A stretch of 51,132 bases of DNA from Chara braunii (GCA_003427395.1 BFEA01000174.1:173762-224893); one strand, 5' to 3'; positions 1 through 10,503 are shown, numbered from the stretch's first letter. Numbers and translations: made by a program. The notes: a model not told the origin generated them from the letters alone.

Positions 1-859
1 TAACCCAATGTAGCTCTCTCTCTTGAATGGCGCCAGGCGCCCTACCTACTCTACAGCCTATCACTACAACTACAGCATGGAAGCAACCAGACAACTTAAC
101 GACCAGCGAGTGATGACGTCAACACCAATGCCGACCTCCTCTCCACCAGGTGCGTCCTTCTCTTCACCCTCACTCTCCCTTGTTATCCCACACAGCGCCC
201 TTCACCTCTGAAGAACCACCTTCGCCCTTCACCTCCTTCTGTGCCCACAGGCAGCCCGGCTACCGCCCTGCGCCCAGGCTACGCTCTACCGCTTAGCGCC
301 AACGTGCCTTGCTTAGCCTAGCGCAGCGCAGCACACTTGCAACGTAGCAGCGTGCCGGCCTTGCTCGCAATGGCCAAGATCCCTGCCCACTCGCCCTCTC
401 TGCCTATATGCCAGTGTTGCATGTGGGCGGCCTCCCTTGAGCCTGCGCCTGGGCCCCAGTACCTGTACCCAGGCCCAATGCGGTTGGGGCCCACGCAGTA
501 CAGTTGTGCCTCTTTCATCCAGGCCTGCGTCCAGATTCAGATAGTGGACCGGTTCCACATTGGCATTTTCGGCCTCTATTTCCAGTATGCAATGTCGGCC
601 TCACGTTTATGTGCCCAGGGCCTAACGAATTCTGAAGGGCCCTGGTCCTTCTGCATTTTGCAGAGATCCGGTACTCGGTGCACTCCAACCAACTGGCGTG
701 TGGCAACTGTATGGACCCCACTTCGTGAAATGTTTGAGCAGAGGGCTCTCGTTGATTTGCTGGCCCACATTCACTTAGGGCGGGCATGATGCTTGTTGGG
801 GGCCTTGGCCCAGAACATGTATATCACGGCAAGGCCCCTTTGAGGGCTCAATCCTCACA
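1..859 (-). mobile_element. 3' LTR of Ty3/gypsy element A (cut by window edge)
   Basis: Reading on the minus strand, the LTR begins TGTGAGGATT directly after a polypurine tract and runs off the left edge. It is the inverted counterpart of the complete LTR at 18432-19473, and about 82% of that LTR's length is present here. The shared segment includes the ends TGTGAGGATTGAGCC and CTACATTGGGTTA. It follows the integrase and chromodomain remnants of A in the correct order for a 3' LTR. Open frames inside it are shadows, not genes. Confidence 0.85.
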
Positions 860-872
860 TTCCATCCCCCTT
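860..872 (-). promoter_or_regulatory. Polypurine tract of element A
   Basis: The minus strand reads AAGGGGGATGGAA immediately before the TG of the 3' LTR. This is the position and composition of a plus-strand primer for LTR retrotransposon reverse transcription. Confidence 0.75.
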
Positions 873-896
873 AGCTTCGAAAGTCCGCTGAGATGC

Positions 897-1160
897 TTAC
901 TTCGCATGTGCCTTCCCTTTTAACATCCTCTCATATTCTGCCACCACTTGAGGAGCTGTGTCAATCAGTTCCTCTCTAATAAACCACCGATCTTCTTTTG
1001 GATCCGTATGATGCCTGAATCTGACGCGATATTCTCTCTTGGGTTTGGGAGGTCTTCCTCTACCAGTGGCTTTGGAACAGGTAGGTCTCTGTGATCCACG
1101 ATAACGTCGATGTCCACTTGGACATCCATGGTTGGGGGCAGCATCGATCTCCTTCAAGGG
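897..1160 (-). pseudogene. Element A chromodomain-like C-terminal tail of integrase
   Basis: A short minus-strand frame carries the stretch EYRVRFRHHTDPKEDRWF followed by a helix-like REEL...EYERMLKGK end. The same tail closes the integrase of element C (42635-42982), and a related one closes element D. Its position after the GPF motif of the integrase suggests a divergent chromodomain that could direct integration to particular chromatin; that role is inference from Ty3 chromoviruses. It is out of frame with the integrase upstream, so the copy is broken. It ends about 37 bp before the 3' LTR. Confidence 0.6.
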
Positions 1161-2207
1161 AATTGATCTGTCTCAGCGAAAGGTGCAAGCTTTGAGGCAT
1201 GAAAGTCAGGGTGAGTGCGTAAGTGACCAGGGATGTGGATAACATAGGTAGGACCATCCATCTCATCCCCAACTATATCCAAGACTTCCCAGGGACCAAA
1301 ATACTGAGGCATTAGTTTACGAGAGATTCCGAATTCATGTCCTAGCTCACTAGCCTTGACCCAGACACGTTCCCCTACCTGAAATGAGGACTGTCGACGA
1401 TGTTTGTTCTCAGAAACAATCATTGCTTGCTGAGCTTTCTTGATGTGCTCGACANCTTGCTGCAGCAACCTCTCATACTGCACACCATACTCAAGTGTGC
1501 CTGGAGTTGCAGAGGGTCGNTTTTCANNTAGGAGGAAGTCCAGAGCTGATCTAGGCTTCCATCCCAAGTGCAGCTGGTTAGGACTAACGCCGGTACAGCT
1601 GTGTACAACGTTGTTGTACAGGCTGGCGATGAGAGGCAACTTCTCATCCCAATCATCCTGACTGGGCTTGATGTAATGCCTCAGCAGGTGTTGTACAACT
1701 CTGTTCATTTGCTCGGCCTGTCCGTTGGCTTCGGGATGATTCCCTGAAGTCATCTGAAGTTGACTGCCCATTTGTTCTGCAGTCTTCTTCCACAACTCAC
1801 TTGTGAAGCGGACATCTTTGTCACTAACGATTGACTTCGGTAGTCCAAAATCACGCACCCAGTTGTCCATAAACAACTTGATGACGTGTTCAGTCCTTGC
1901 GGTCTTTGGCATGGCAATTAGTCTAGCGTACTTGGTGAATCGGTCTATGATGACAAAGATATGCCTCTTGCCACTCCTACCGGTCACCAGGGTGTCCATG
2001 AAATCCATGGAAACACTCTGTCCCGGACCAGCGGGGATAGGTAAGGGCTTCAGCAACCCAAGCGGTGCTTGAGTTCACGGCTTGTCNCGCTGACAGACCT
2101 GACAGGTCTCCACATACTTCTTTGCATCTTCTAGCATTCCGGGCCACCAAAATCGTTGTATTAGATTGACACTCGTCTTTTTTAGCCAAAGTGTCCGATT
2201 GCGTCAT
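1154..2207 (-). pseudogene. Element A integrase (Ty3/gypsy)
   Basis: This is the integrase that would insert the cDNA copy. The zinc-binding HHCC part is split: HDAIGH lies at the end of the preceding frame, then CQVCQ follows near 2090. The catalytic core shows the D-D-E triad in MDFMDTL, VSDKDVRF and PEANGQAEQMN. The C-terminal part has a GPY/F-type motif (QYFGPWEVLDIVG). A TGA after the CQVC segment (near 2075) and a frameshift around 2182 break the frame, and four ambiguous bases lie at 1455-1528 plus one near 2087. Residues align closely with the integrase of element C, so A and C are sister families. Non-functional. Confidence 0.85.
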
Positions 2208-3189
2208 GACATTCTCCTAAGAATAAACTACGCAAACGTTCACTAGATGGAATCACTAATCTTTTACAACCGGCCTTATCAAGAAAGAGAAGCCCGTCCA
2301 CCATCACAAACTCGTATTTTGCGGCCTTGTCTTTTGCTTGAAGCTTGCGTATGATGTCCATCGTGACAGGTTCTTCCTGATAGGCTCCCACCAGCGATTG
2401 AGTTAGTTCCTCAGATACACCAAACTTAGAAACTAGCGCCCCTAGGTAATCTGCTCTACGGGAGAGCGCATCTGCAACCTTGTTGTACTCTCCCTTCAGA
2501 TACTCTAGCTTGAAATCATACTGATCTATGACCTCAATCCAGTGCTTGAGTGCATCAGAAAGAGCCAATTGAGTCTTGATCCATTTGAGGGTCTGATGGT
2601 CAGTTCTCAAGTAGAAAAATCGTCCCAACAGAAAGTGCCTCCAATGGACAAGTGCTTTGTAGAGAGCATAGAGTTCCCTTTCATAGGTGGACTTTGCCAG
2701 TTTCTTAGATGGCATCTTTTTGCTCATATACTCAATCGGTCTCAACTTTTTCCCATCCTGTTGAGCCAGCACTGCGCCAATGCCGTATTGGCTTGCGTCA
2801 GTGGTCACTATGAATGGCTTCTGAGGATCGGGCACCATAACAACTTCATGATTCATGAGTGCATGCTTCAATCGTTTGAAAGCAGCCTCGCACTCATCAC
2901 TTCAGTCCCACGGTTTGTCAAGTCGAGTTAGATCAGTCAATGGAGAGGCGATTGTGGAATAGTTCTTTACGAAATTTCTATAGTAGCCGCACTTTCCTAA
3001 GAAAGATTTGACCTCAGTAACAGTCTGAGGTCGTGGCCAGTCCCTTATACTAGCCACCTTCGCATCTTCCAGCCTAATACCTTCAGCGGATACTTCATGA
3101 CCCAAGTATAAGAGCTTAGTGCGTCCAAACTCACATTTCTCTAGGTTGACCTTATACTTGTGTTGTCGCAGGAGTGAAAGTACAGTCTC
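2182..3189 (-). pseudogene. Element A RT thumb/connection and RNase H
   Basis: The minus-strand frame starts inside RT at HKYKVNLEKCEFG and continues through YLGHEVS, the thumb (KSFLGKCGYYRNFVKNYS) and into RNase H. RNase H shows VTTDASQYGIGAV (first Asp), TYERELYAL (Glu), RTDHQTL (Asp) and VADALSRR (last Asp), so its four acidic positions are present. A TGA at about 2899 separates thumb from RNase H. Upstream, the RT palm including YLDD is missing, because the organelle-derived segment at 3190-4073 takes its place. Broken remnant. Confidence 0.85.
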
Positions 3190-3378
3190 ATTTGTATATT
3201 TGGTGGTATATGGCATATATTAACCAAACCATTTGCCTGGGCACGTCGAGCTTTTATATGGTCTGGCGAAGCTTATTTATCTTATAGTTTGGCTGCTATC
3301 TCTGTTATGGGCTTTATTGCATGTTGTTTTGTTTGGTTTAATAATACAGCATATCCTAGTGAGTTTTTAGGACTTTCC
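3190..3378 (+). pseudogene. psbC: Plastid psbC (CP43) fragment
   Basis: Reading from 3190, the plus strand encodes [14 protein letters not shown] followed by [20 protein letters not shown], and further on [18 protein letters not shown]. This is the highly conserved middle of the photosystem II CP43 antenna protein, around 60 of roughly 470 residues. No stop interrupts it, so the transfer may be fairly young or short. Homology fades after PSEF near 3370. Both protein ends are missing, so it is a nuclear plastid-DNA relic without function here. Confidence 0.9.
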
Positions 3379-4008
3379 CGCATATAGTGAAGTAATAAGG
3401 TCAGAGATTGCTCGTCTGACACGACAATGAGTTTACCACTTTCATCAGCGAACAACCGAACCCTTGGAACCTCGACCTTCCACCATTACTGATGGGGTAA
3501 GACTATGCCTTATAAATGAACTATCGGCACACAGTGAAAGAAATCATATATCAACCATGTGTTTTTGAAAGTTAAAAAAAAAATCAATATCTTGATTAGA
3601 CGTGAACTTAATGATTTTAAAGAAATAAAATATTTTTTTTCAAATCGCACCATCTCGGTAATAGGTAAAAGCTTCTCTTTCTCGTTGGCTTGTTGGAACT
3701 ATTCGAAGCAGGATGTCTGCAATGATCGTAAATGTTTTATCAATAAAATTATCGTTTTTTTTAGATCTAGGCATATGGTTCGTTTCTGCTCTATTTTTGA
3801 TGTATTATTCTATTTTATAGGATCTATATACAAATAATGATATTTTATATTCTACATTAATTTTATGAATCTATTTTATTCATTGAATATTACATACAAA
3901 ATGAATAGATAGAACATAACAATTTCCAAAACCCGGTTAACAACATCCTCCTAATGATTGATGAATAAACGTCAGCTTTCAAAACAAAAACTGAATTGGA
4001 ATTAATCG
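3379..4008. other. AT-rich organelle-like filler, unassigned
   Basis: This stretch sits between psbC and trnQ. The minus strand of about 3370-3505 is open for some 45 codons and looks protein-like (it contains FADESGKLIVV), but I cannot name it. From about 3515 the sequence is strongly AT-rich with many homopolymers, and the plus-strand frame at 3559-3837 (92 codons) is lysine/phenylalanine-rich with no motif I recognise. The composition resembles organelle intergenic DNA more than the flanking retroelement. No gene is claimed. Confidence 0.45.
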
Positions 4009-4073
4009 CTGGAGTAAAAGGATTCGAACCTTTGCATGTCGGTATCAAAAACCGATGCCTTTCCACTTGGCTA
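4009..4073 (-). tRNA. trnQ: Truncated tRNA-Gln(UUG), mitochondrial type
   Basis: The minus strand folds as a tRNA. The D-arm is GCCAAGTGGAAAGGC. The anticodon stem-loop is TCGGT-TTTTGAT-ACCGA with anticodon TTG. The T-arm is AAAGG-TTCGAAT-CCTTT, and the 3' acceptor strand is TACTCCA plus G. The 3' strand and T-stem fit the plant mitochondrial tRNA-Gln pattern better than the plastid one, judged from memory. The seven 5' acceptor bases (expected TGGAGTA) are gone, replaced by element A sequence at the joint, so the tRNA cannot form its acceptor stem and is a relic. Confidence 0.8.
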
Positions 4074-4605
4074 ACATCCCTGCACCCTATCCAATAGGTC
4101 GTCTATGCGAGGTAGAGGCTCTGCGTTTTTCACTGTGATGGCATTGAGGCCTCTGTAATCAATGCACATCCTCAATGTACCCCCCTTCTTCGGTACAAAT
4201 AGCACTGGAGATCCGTAGGGGGAAGTACTCGGCCGGATCCATCCCTTTTATGTCAACTCTTTCAGTTTTCGCCGAAGTTCGTCCAACTCGGCCGGAGCCA
4301 TCCTATAGATCCTTCCCTTTGGGGTTTTACTCCCTGAAATGATTTTTATGGCATGGACAACCTCCCTTTCTACGACTCATGTAGGCTCTGTGAACAGATC
4401 AGGGAACTTAGCAACGACGTGTTCTATCTCTGGGGGTGTTTTAACGACCGCCCCTTTCTCAGAGACATACACTAGGTACATACCGTCCTCTTGGTTTTGT
4501 TTATAGTAGTTATAGAATGCTGATAAGAACAAGCAGCCATAGGTATCTATTATACTACTGGCTTTAAACTTAGTCAGCCTCATTGTTCTTCCATCAAGCA
4601 ACTTA
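4074..4605 (-). pseudogene. Element A pol: protease-RT linker and RT fingers
   Basis: On the minus strand the linker (FKASSIIDTYGCLFLSAFYN, then [19 protein letters not shown]) is followed by RT fingers with the cues [32 protein letters not shown] and RIDDLL. The same order and wording occur in element C at 45180-45676. The palm after RIDDLL is lost at the organelle insertion. The protease that should precede the linker is also missing: the sequence jumps at 4605/4606 to a segment from between gag and protease. Broken remnant. Confidence 0.8.
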
Positions 4606-4732
4606 TGGCCTGCTCATGAAGTGGGGAGGGTATCTGGCCCACTTCACCTTGAGTAGAAGCAGCTAAAACTTCCACCGGCCTCACGTGTTTCCCGAGCTAG
4701 AAGCCTGCGAAGAAGGTACCCCTACCTTAGGA
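4606..4732 (-). repeat. Segment of element A duplicated on the far side of element B
   Basis: About 127 bp beginning ATGGCCTGCTCATGAAG and ending CCTACCTTAGGA recurs nearly unchanged at 14006-14134. By comparison with element C, the segment lies just upstream of the protease. Its two copies sit on opposite sides of element B, so the left copy is out of place next to the RT linker. Confidence 0.8.
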
Positions 4733-5502
4733 TGTTGCATGTTGAGCCTGCACACGGGCCCCATTTGAGGTGCCCGACGGTTGCTGAGAGGCCCCCAGGC
4801 CACGTACTATCCAGCACGCGCCCTGAAGGCCCACGACGGCCCTCCAGGCCCTAGGCAGCACGTAGGTAGATAGGTTTTCGTTTACTTACCCTTTTTCTGT
4901 GTGTGTGTGCTGTCTTATTTTTGTCTGTTCATGTGTCGTTTCGGATTCGCAGCCCCAAGGCCGGACCTTGGGACCAGGTACACCGGAGGCAGGCCCGAAA
5001 CGAGGCCAGGCGCATTTTGGCGCCAAACCGGCATCGTTTCGGTCTTGCAGGACCCAAGACAGCACCTTGGGCCAGGTGCACCGGTAGACGGCCGTTTTTA
5101 GGCCAGGAGCATTTCTGCGCCACGCTGCAGCAGCAGCAAGGTCTGGATGTCCAGTAGGGACCCAAACCACCTGAGCCGTTTTAGGCCACACAGTACCATG
5201 TAGGCCCAGCGGCCCAGCACTACATATAGCTGGGCAGCAACTGGGCAACAAACAGTTAGTAGCTCACTTCTGAGCGACACGCTGCTGGTTGGAGGCTGCG
5301 CCATGTTGCGCTAGATAGTGGGGTAGAGAGTAGAGGCTAGGCGAGATAGGGAGTGGTAGAGGCCATACCTGCAAGCGGCGAGCTTACCTGGCNCCATAGC
5401 TGGGCTCCACGCGGTACCTGCACACGACAAGGACACAGTTCGTACGATGACAGCTACCTGCATGTGAGATAACGAGGAGGGATTCATCTTCTTCTCTCCC
5501 TC

Positions 5503-5562
<60 letters not shown>

Positions 5563-6081
5563 CTTCTCCCTCCTTCCTCCTTCGTATCTTCTTCTTCTTC
5601 ATTCACGAGAGTGTGAGGGGTTATTAGTAGGGATTCAGGTAGGGGTTGTAACGGGCACATTGCCCAGGATCTGATTCGACATTCCTGAGACAGACATTGT
5701 TTGGACATTTGACAAGAGACTATTTGGACTTCGTCATTGCGATCTTGGTCTACTCTCTCGCCTCCTCCCTCTTTTGTTTGTCCCTCCCCCATCTCTCATC
5801 CGTGGTTTCTCCCCATGTGTGTACGAAGGAGGGACCTTCCTTCCATGATTGCGGTCCCTCCTCTCTCTCCCATGTGTGATGTGTGATGGATGTCGGGTCA
5901 GTCCCGATCAGATCAGATCTTCTCTTTCAAGTCTTCCGTTGTGCCATTTCGTGCCATCTTGTCTGTATCGGGATGTACATTGCTTGTTGATGCTGCGCTG
6001 ATCTTGCATTGTCCATTTCAGTCCTTTTCATCACATCGTGGATCCTCGGTATACTGCGCATTGCTCCCCTGAGCATGCGTT
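4733..6081 (+). mobile_element. 5' LTR of element B
   Basis: Begins TGTTGCATG and matches 12585-13903 along its whole length, with the shared sequence stopping at GAGCATGCGTT. An inverted repeat CGGGCCCC/GGTGCCCG (4755-4776, one mismatch) lies 22 bp in. A CATATAGC box at about 5222 is a possible TATA element and is conserved in the other LTR. Length differs from the 3' LTR mainly through the CT tract. Confidence 0.9.
5504..5562 (+). repeat. (CT)n microsatellite in 5' LTR B
   Basis: About 57 bp of uninterrupted CT. The matching tract in the 3' LTR (about 13362-13384) is much shorter, which accounts for most of the LTR length difference. Minus-strand frames rich in RE dipeptides here are translation shadows. 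Confidence 0.95.
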
Positions 6082-6086
6082 AGTTT

Positions 6087-6098
6087 TGGTATCGGAGC
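6087..6098 (+). promoter_or_regulatory. Primer-binding site of element B (iMet-like)
   Basis: TGGTATCGGAGC lies five bases after the LTR. It differs by one base from TGGTATCAGAGC, the complement of the plant initiator tRNA-Met 3' end. Elements A, C and E carry the same G variant. Confidence 0.8.
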
Positions 6099-7107
6099 TG
6101 CAGTATGTGAATCAGGACGAGCCGGATCTGACGCGCGCACGGGGACCACCGAAGATAGATTGGGTGAGTATCGATTGATCGATCAATCGACCCTGGATCG
6201 ATTGATTGATTCCGGATTGATTGATTGATTGATTGATTGATTAGGGTATACTAATTAGTCCCCAAATCGCGAAACTTTGGCCTAACTGCCGAAATCGAAA
6301 AAAAAATTATGTTTTCGATTCGTTTTCCCGCTATTTCTTTCTTTCAACAATAGCGGAGCATCTGAAGGTTCGTTTTCCTTTCTTCAACCCCGAAACTTCG
6401 TTGCTGGAGATCCGAAATACCGTGATTTTCCCATTATTTATGCCGCGATTTTTTTTAATCCGATATTTCGAAAATCTTCTTCTTGCTGAAATTCGGAATT
6501 TCGCGGCAGAGAAGTCCAAAAAAAGTTTTTTGGGAAAGTTTCGATTTTATCCCGTTATGAAAATTCCTGTTATTCTGAAGAAAAAAAATTGAAATTCAAA
6601 TTTTTTTTCTTGAACCGAATTTTTTTCTGACGTTCGGAATTTCTCTTGCAAACGTTCGTTTTCAAACGGCGTACACTCTCACTTCACATATTCCGATTTT
6701 TTTCGGAAATTCCTAGGCTTGTGGAATCCTATCTTTTTCGCAAGTTCAGTGTTTCCGTTATCTCCATTTGACACTTTGATTCATTGGCAGCCTAAATTTC
6801 GAAAAAAAAAATTCCGTTCAAATTGACTACTGAGGGGATACTTGGGGGGGCCTACCGAGCTTGCAAATTCGAATTTTCTTTCTTTTTTGAAATTACTGCA
6901 AGTTCCCAATTTTTTTCTTGATTAGTGGCTCCATATCTGGGCGACCCACTTTCATTGCCCATCCCCTTTCTCTCCACCTCAACCCTTCTCCGTCCTTCTT
7001 ACCTGCCCATTCACCTGCAGTTGCAGGCCAGGTAAGTCCTCGCTTCTCAGGCCAACGTTAGGGACCCGCCGCGCATGACCATACTTACTCGCTCGCAGAC
7101 AGCAGCG
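6099..7107 (+). other. Element B untranslated leader with GATT repeats
   Basis: About 1 kb between PBS and gag. It holds a GATT/GATC tetranucleotide run at about 6170-6243 and then AT-rich sequence with poly-T tracts. The related element E has the same kind of run at the same place after its PBS (about 40100-40180). No credible open frame; short frames here are in low-complexity sequence. Confidence 0.7.
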
Positions 7108-8603
7108 ATGGATCAGAAGGCAGGCGAGACTGACGAGGCCTACGAGGCACGGCTGGCACCCGTCCTGGCCGACACCAAGCAACGGGCAGACGCAGCGACA
7201 GTAGCACAGAAGAAGAAAGAAGCAGAGGCATAGAGACTACATCTTCTGGCTGAAGAACAGCGGCAGAAGCACGAAGCAGCAGCAGCCAGGGCAGCTGATG
7301 AGGAACGCGTACGGCGACGGGAGATCATATTCAGGGAGGAAAGTGCATTACACGCACAGGCCAAGGATTGGCAGAAGGAGGCCGAGAACGACGATCCCGT
7401 TGACGTCGGGAGCAGAGTATCTCAGCTGCTCAACCGTGTCACGGACCTCCTCGCGACTTGCATCGCGCAGCAGGAGGATATCTACTCTCTCGACCACACC
7501 AACAAGGCGTTACAACAATCGCTGGACTAGACGCTCAAGCGCGTTCAACAGCTGGAGCAGCGGGTCGCTAACGCCAATGCCAACACCGGCCCCTCCAACC
7601 TCGTCGACCGCGTCAACATCTTGGAGATAGACGTGGGGACACTTAAGACTGGGGCACAGCAGCTGCAACAGCAAGTCTGCGCAGCAGCCGGCCCTGGCAC
7701 AACGACACGCAAAAGCATTGTCAAGTTCGATGGGCTCCCGATCTTCTGTGACGCATCGAAGACCGACCCCATCCAATGGTGGCGCCAGTTTGAACTCAAG
7801 CTGGACATCCACCACGTCATCGACCCAAATCGACATGCATATGTCAGGCATGGTTGGACAATATGCTGTCCGCCCATGCATGTACAGTCACCGAGTTGCA
7901 CAAGTACATCACCTGGGCCGATCTGACGGCGGCATGGAAGAAGCGTTTCCAAGTAGAACCGCCCGAGCACAAGGCGATGGACAAGCTGCTGACGTTTTCG
8001 CAGAACAACATGCCAAGCGGAGACTGGATTTCCGAGTTCCAATGCCTCGCAAGCACGCCCAAGCTGCCACTGAACTTCGACGGCATCAAGCTCTATTTCA
8101 TCAAGAGGTCGTGCCCGGCGTTGTAGAATGCGTTGACTCATGTCGCCGACACCCTCACTACAAGTGAGGAACTCTTCAACAAGGTCGCGCATATCATCGT
8201 GACGAACTTGGCAGCCCGGAATACGGGCCCTTCGTCAAATGCCGACCAGGGCACGCACCAACATTGGCCTAAAGTGGCCGTGGTCGCAGCGACAACGACT
8301 AGCGACCCTTCTACTTCAAACGAGGCTGTTTCGTCTGACAAGGGAGACAGACTTGCAGCTGCCCAGAATGGTGGCCGCCCCGCCAAAGGACGAGGACGTG
8401 GCAAGCCGAAGACCAACACCAATACTTCTTCTGGGCCCGGGCAAGCAGCTCCAGCTCAAGGACCTTGGACAGCGTACGGTCTGACGGAGCGCGGGTATCG
8501 TGTCCGCACCAAGTACCGTTATTGTTTGTGGTGCAATTGCGCGGCCCATGAGACCGCGAACTGCCCCACGAAAGCCAAAGGCCCCGCTCAATCGGGAAAG
8601 TGA
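7108..8603 (+). pseudogene. gag: Element B gag (nucleocapsid CCHC)
   Basis: Structural protein that would form the virus-like particle. The ATG at 7108 opens MDQKAGETDEAYEARL, then an alanine/glutamate-rich coiled-coil-like region, a capsid-type region with TDPIQWWRQFELKL, and a CCHC knuckle CLWCNCAAHETANC at 8523-8564 after a basic, glycine-rich linker. Stops at about 7231 (TAG), 7528 (TAG) and 8124 (TAG), plus a frameshift near 7850, inactivate it. The start was chosen because element E has a matching gag N-terminus. The final TGA at 8601 directly follows a slippery heptamer. Confidence 0.85.
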
Positions 8604-8633
8604 GCTCCACCCAGAGTGTTGCGACGGCACTCT
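8594..8633 (+). promoter_or_regulatory. Putative -1 ribosomal frameshift signal, gag-pol of B
   Basis: Heptamer GGGAAAG (8594-8600) has phase G GGA AAG in the gag frame, immediately before the gag TGA. The pol frame is -1 relative to gag and opens at 8600. A hairpin AGAGTG (8613-8618) / CACTCT (8628-8633) follows after a 12-nt spacer. This is the layout of an X-XXY-YYZ frameshift site. Function is inferred, but element D shows the same arrangement. Confidence 0.6.
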
Positions 8634-9613
8634 CGACGCCTACGGAACCGGTTGCCGATCGAGTAACCTCCCTCGGTTCCGGGGCACATGCGGACGTCGT
8701 AAGTCCTCCAATTCTTCATTCCTTCGAGGACTATGCTGCCCGGCTCGTACCTTCGCTGGATTCACGAGCCCAAGGACAGGATGTATGTGCGGTCTCTTCT
8801 CCGATCGGAAGCAGCAGCATTGATTCGTATTCAAGTGGACCTTCACGGGATTCGGCGTGCATGTTCAACATGAAGGACTTGGACCCGTTGACGCCCGAGG
8901 ATTTTGCATGGGTTCCTCTCCCTTCCACCGGCTGCTTACCGGAGCCGCAATGCGCAGCTCTTCGCGCTCATTTACATACATACCTAGCCTTCTATGCACC
9001 ACCAACTTCGCCTACGGAGGACGAGGTCGCGGTGGGGGACATTCTTGCATATGTGAGCAAGGTGGCCCGCGAGTTTCGCACGCAGCGGTACGACGACAAC
9101 AACGCACCGCTCCTTTGTGTCCGCATCCAAATCGGGCAAGCGTCCTGCAACGCTTTGCTGGATAGCGGCGCGACTCGCAACTTCATTAGCCAGTCCTTCA
9201 TGCAAAGGGCCGGCCTTGGACCGCAAGTTCGAAGGAAGGCACACCCTACGACGATCAAGCTGGCGGACGGTCAAACGCAACAACTCCTTGATCGCTACAT
9301 CGAAGCCATCCCGGTTTATTTCGCACCTCATGCATGCGAACCGGTGACGTTCGACGTCTTGGACACGGACTTCGACATCATTTTGGGCATGGCTTGGCTT
9401 GCAAGTGTGGATCACACGGTCAACTTCCACCGGCGAACACTTACGGTTCGCGACGCGTTCGGAGCTGAAGTACCATGTACCATTCCTCCTCCGCACTCTT
9501 CGATCCGGTGCCAAGTTGTAACCGCCAAGTCTTTTCGGGCCACTTGTGCTTACGAGCGGACCGAGGAGATCGGCTTATGTTTTCTTCGAACCGTCGCGGT
9601 AGCCGACTCTTAA
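8600..9613 (+). pseudogene. pol: Element B pol: aspartic protease
   Basis: The frame carries an acidic linker and then a retropepsin with the active site NALLDSGATRNFIS, a downstream LADGQ turn and DFDIILGMAWL, the usual second landmark. The catalytic motif is intact. It would cut Gag and Pol inside the particle. Entry is most likely by -1 frameshift from gag rather than its own ATG. It ends at a TAA at 9611; RT continues in the same frame about 10 bp later, so one stop separates them. Confidence 0.85.
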
Positions 9614-9622
9614 CCTACAGAC

Positions 9623-10503
9623 TTGTCTTCACACCCCCGGGTGGTGCGGTTGCTCGACGAATTTGCCTACGTCTTCGAGTCACCTACCGGCGTGGTGCCG
9701 GATCGGCCAATCTCTCACGAGATCATTCTCGAGGCCGATGCCGTGCCGCCAAAAGGTTGCATTTACCACATGAGCGAGGAGGAACTTACAGTACTCCGCG
9801 CGCAGCTCGACCACTTGTTGGACAAAGGCTGGATCCGGCCTAGTAGCTCACCCTATGGTGCGCCAGTTCTCTTCATTCGGAAAAAGGACAAGGACCTTCG
9901 CCTATGCATCGATTACCGCAAGCTCAATGCGCAAACCGTCAAGAACGCGGGACCTCTTCCTCGTATTGACGACCTTCTGGAGCGCTTGGGCGGCGCAAAA
10001 TTCTTTTCTAAGCTGGATTTGAAGTCAGGATATCATCAGATCTCAGGACCTCGTTCAAGACACGGTACGGGCACTTCGAGTGGGTTGTTATGCCTTTTGG
10101 ACTCACCAACGCCCCGACGACTTTTTAAGCGGCGATGACCAACGAGTTCCGAGCAATGTTGGACAGGTTCGTGCTGGTCTACTTGGACGACATCCTCGTC
10201 TATAACCGGACCTTGGAGGAACATCTTGACGATCTTCGACGAGTGTTGGAGACACTCCGGCGCGCCAAGTTCAAAGCCAACCGCGACAAGTGCGAGTTCG
10301 TGTGTCAAGAGTTGGAATACTTGGGCCACTTCGTCACTCCACAAGGCATCAGTCCGTTGTCGGACAAGATTCAAGCCGTCCAAGATTGGCCGGAGCCACG
10401 GAACGTCACGGATGTCCGATCATTCCTTGGCCTCGCCGGCTACTACCAACGCTTCATCAAAGGCTACTCGAAGATCGCGGCTCACTTAACCAAGCTTCAA
10501 TGA
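9623..10503 (+). pseudogene. pol: Element B pol: reverse transcriptase
   Basis: RT fingers and palm are readable: [46 protein letters not shown] (motif A, first Asp), [12 protein letters not shown] (motif B) and LVYLDDILVY (motif C, two Asp), then FLGLAGYYQRFI in the thumb. A small deletion around 10044 shifts the frame within the palm, and a CAA-to-TAA change sits just after PTTF at about 10127. A further TGA at 10501 closes this part before RNase H, in frame. All catalytic residues survive, so decay looks moderate. Confidence 0.88.

Larger units (their letters stand above)
3190..4073. other. Composite organelle-derived DNA insertion inside element A
   Basis: An AT-rich block of about 884 bp replaces the RT palm of element A. 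Its left end is an in-frame plastid psbC fragment; its right end is a minus-strand tRNA-Gln that looks mitochondrial. The middle is AT-rich and unassigned. At the right joint the tRNA runs into element A through the shared bases CATCCCTGCA, which element C also has at this point (ACTGGCATCCCTGCACT). Compared with C, roughly 235-260 bp of RT, including YLDD, is absent. This fits organelle DNA captured during end-joining repair. Confidence 0.8.

Noticed and set aside
4009-4073. Plastid origin for the tRNA-Gln
   Set aside because: The T-stem AAAGG/CCTTT and acceptor TACTCCA do not fit the plastid tRNA-Gln pattern I know (CCGTCCCAG-type end), while they fit the plant mitochondrial one. Not verified by search.
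5384-5792. Minus-strand frames rich in Arg-Glu dipeptides
   Set aside because: They translate the CT microsatellite and its flanks in the element B LTR; the second LTR shows the same with a different length, and there is no domain.
7132-7152. Hammerhead-like CTGACGAG in element B
   Set aside because: It is gag coding sequence in frame and lacks the GAAA strand and stems.
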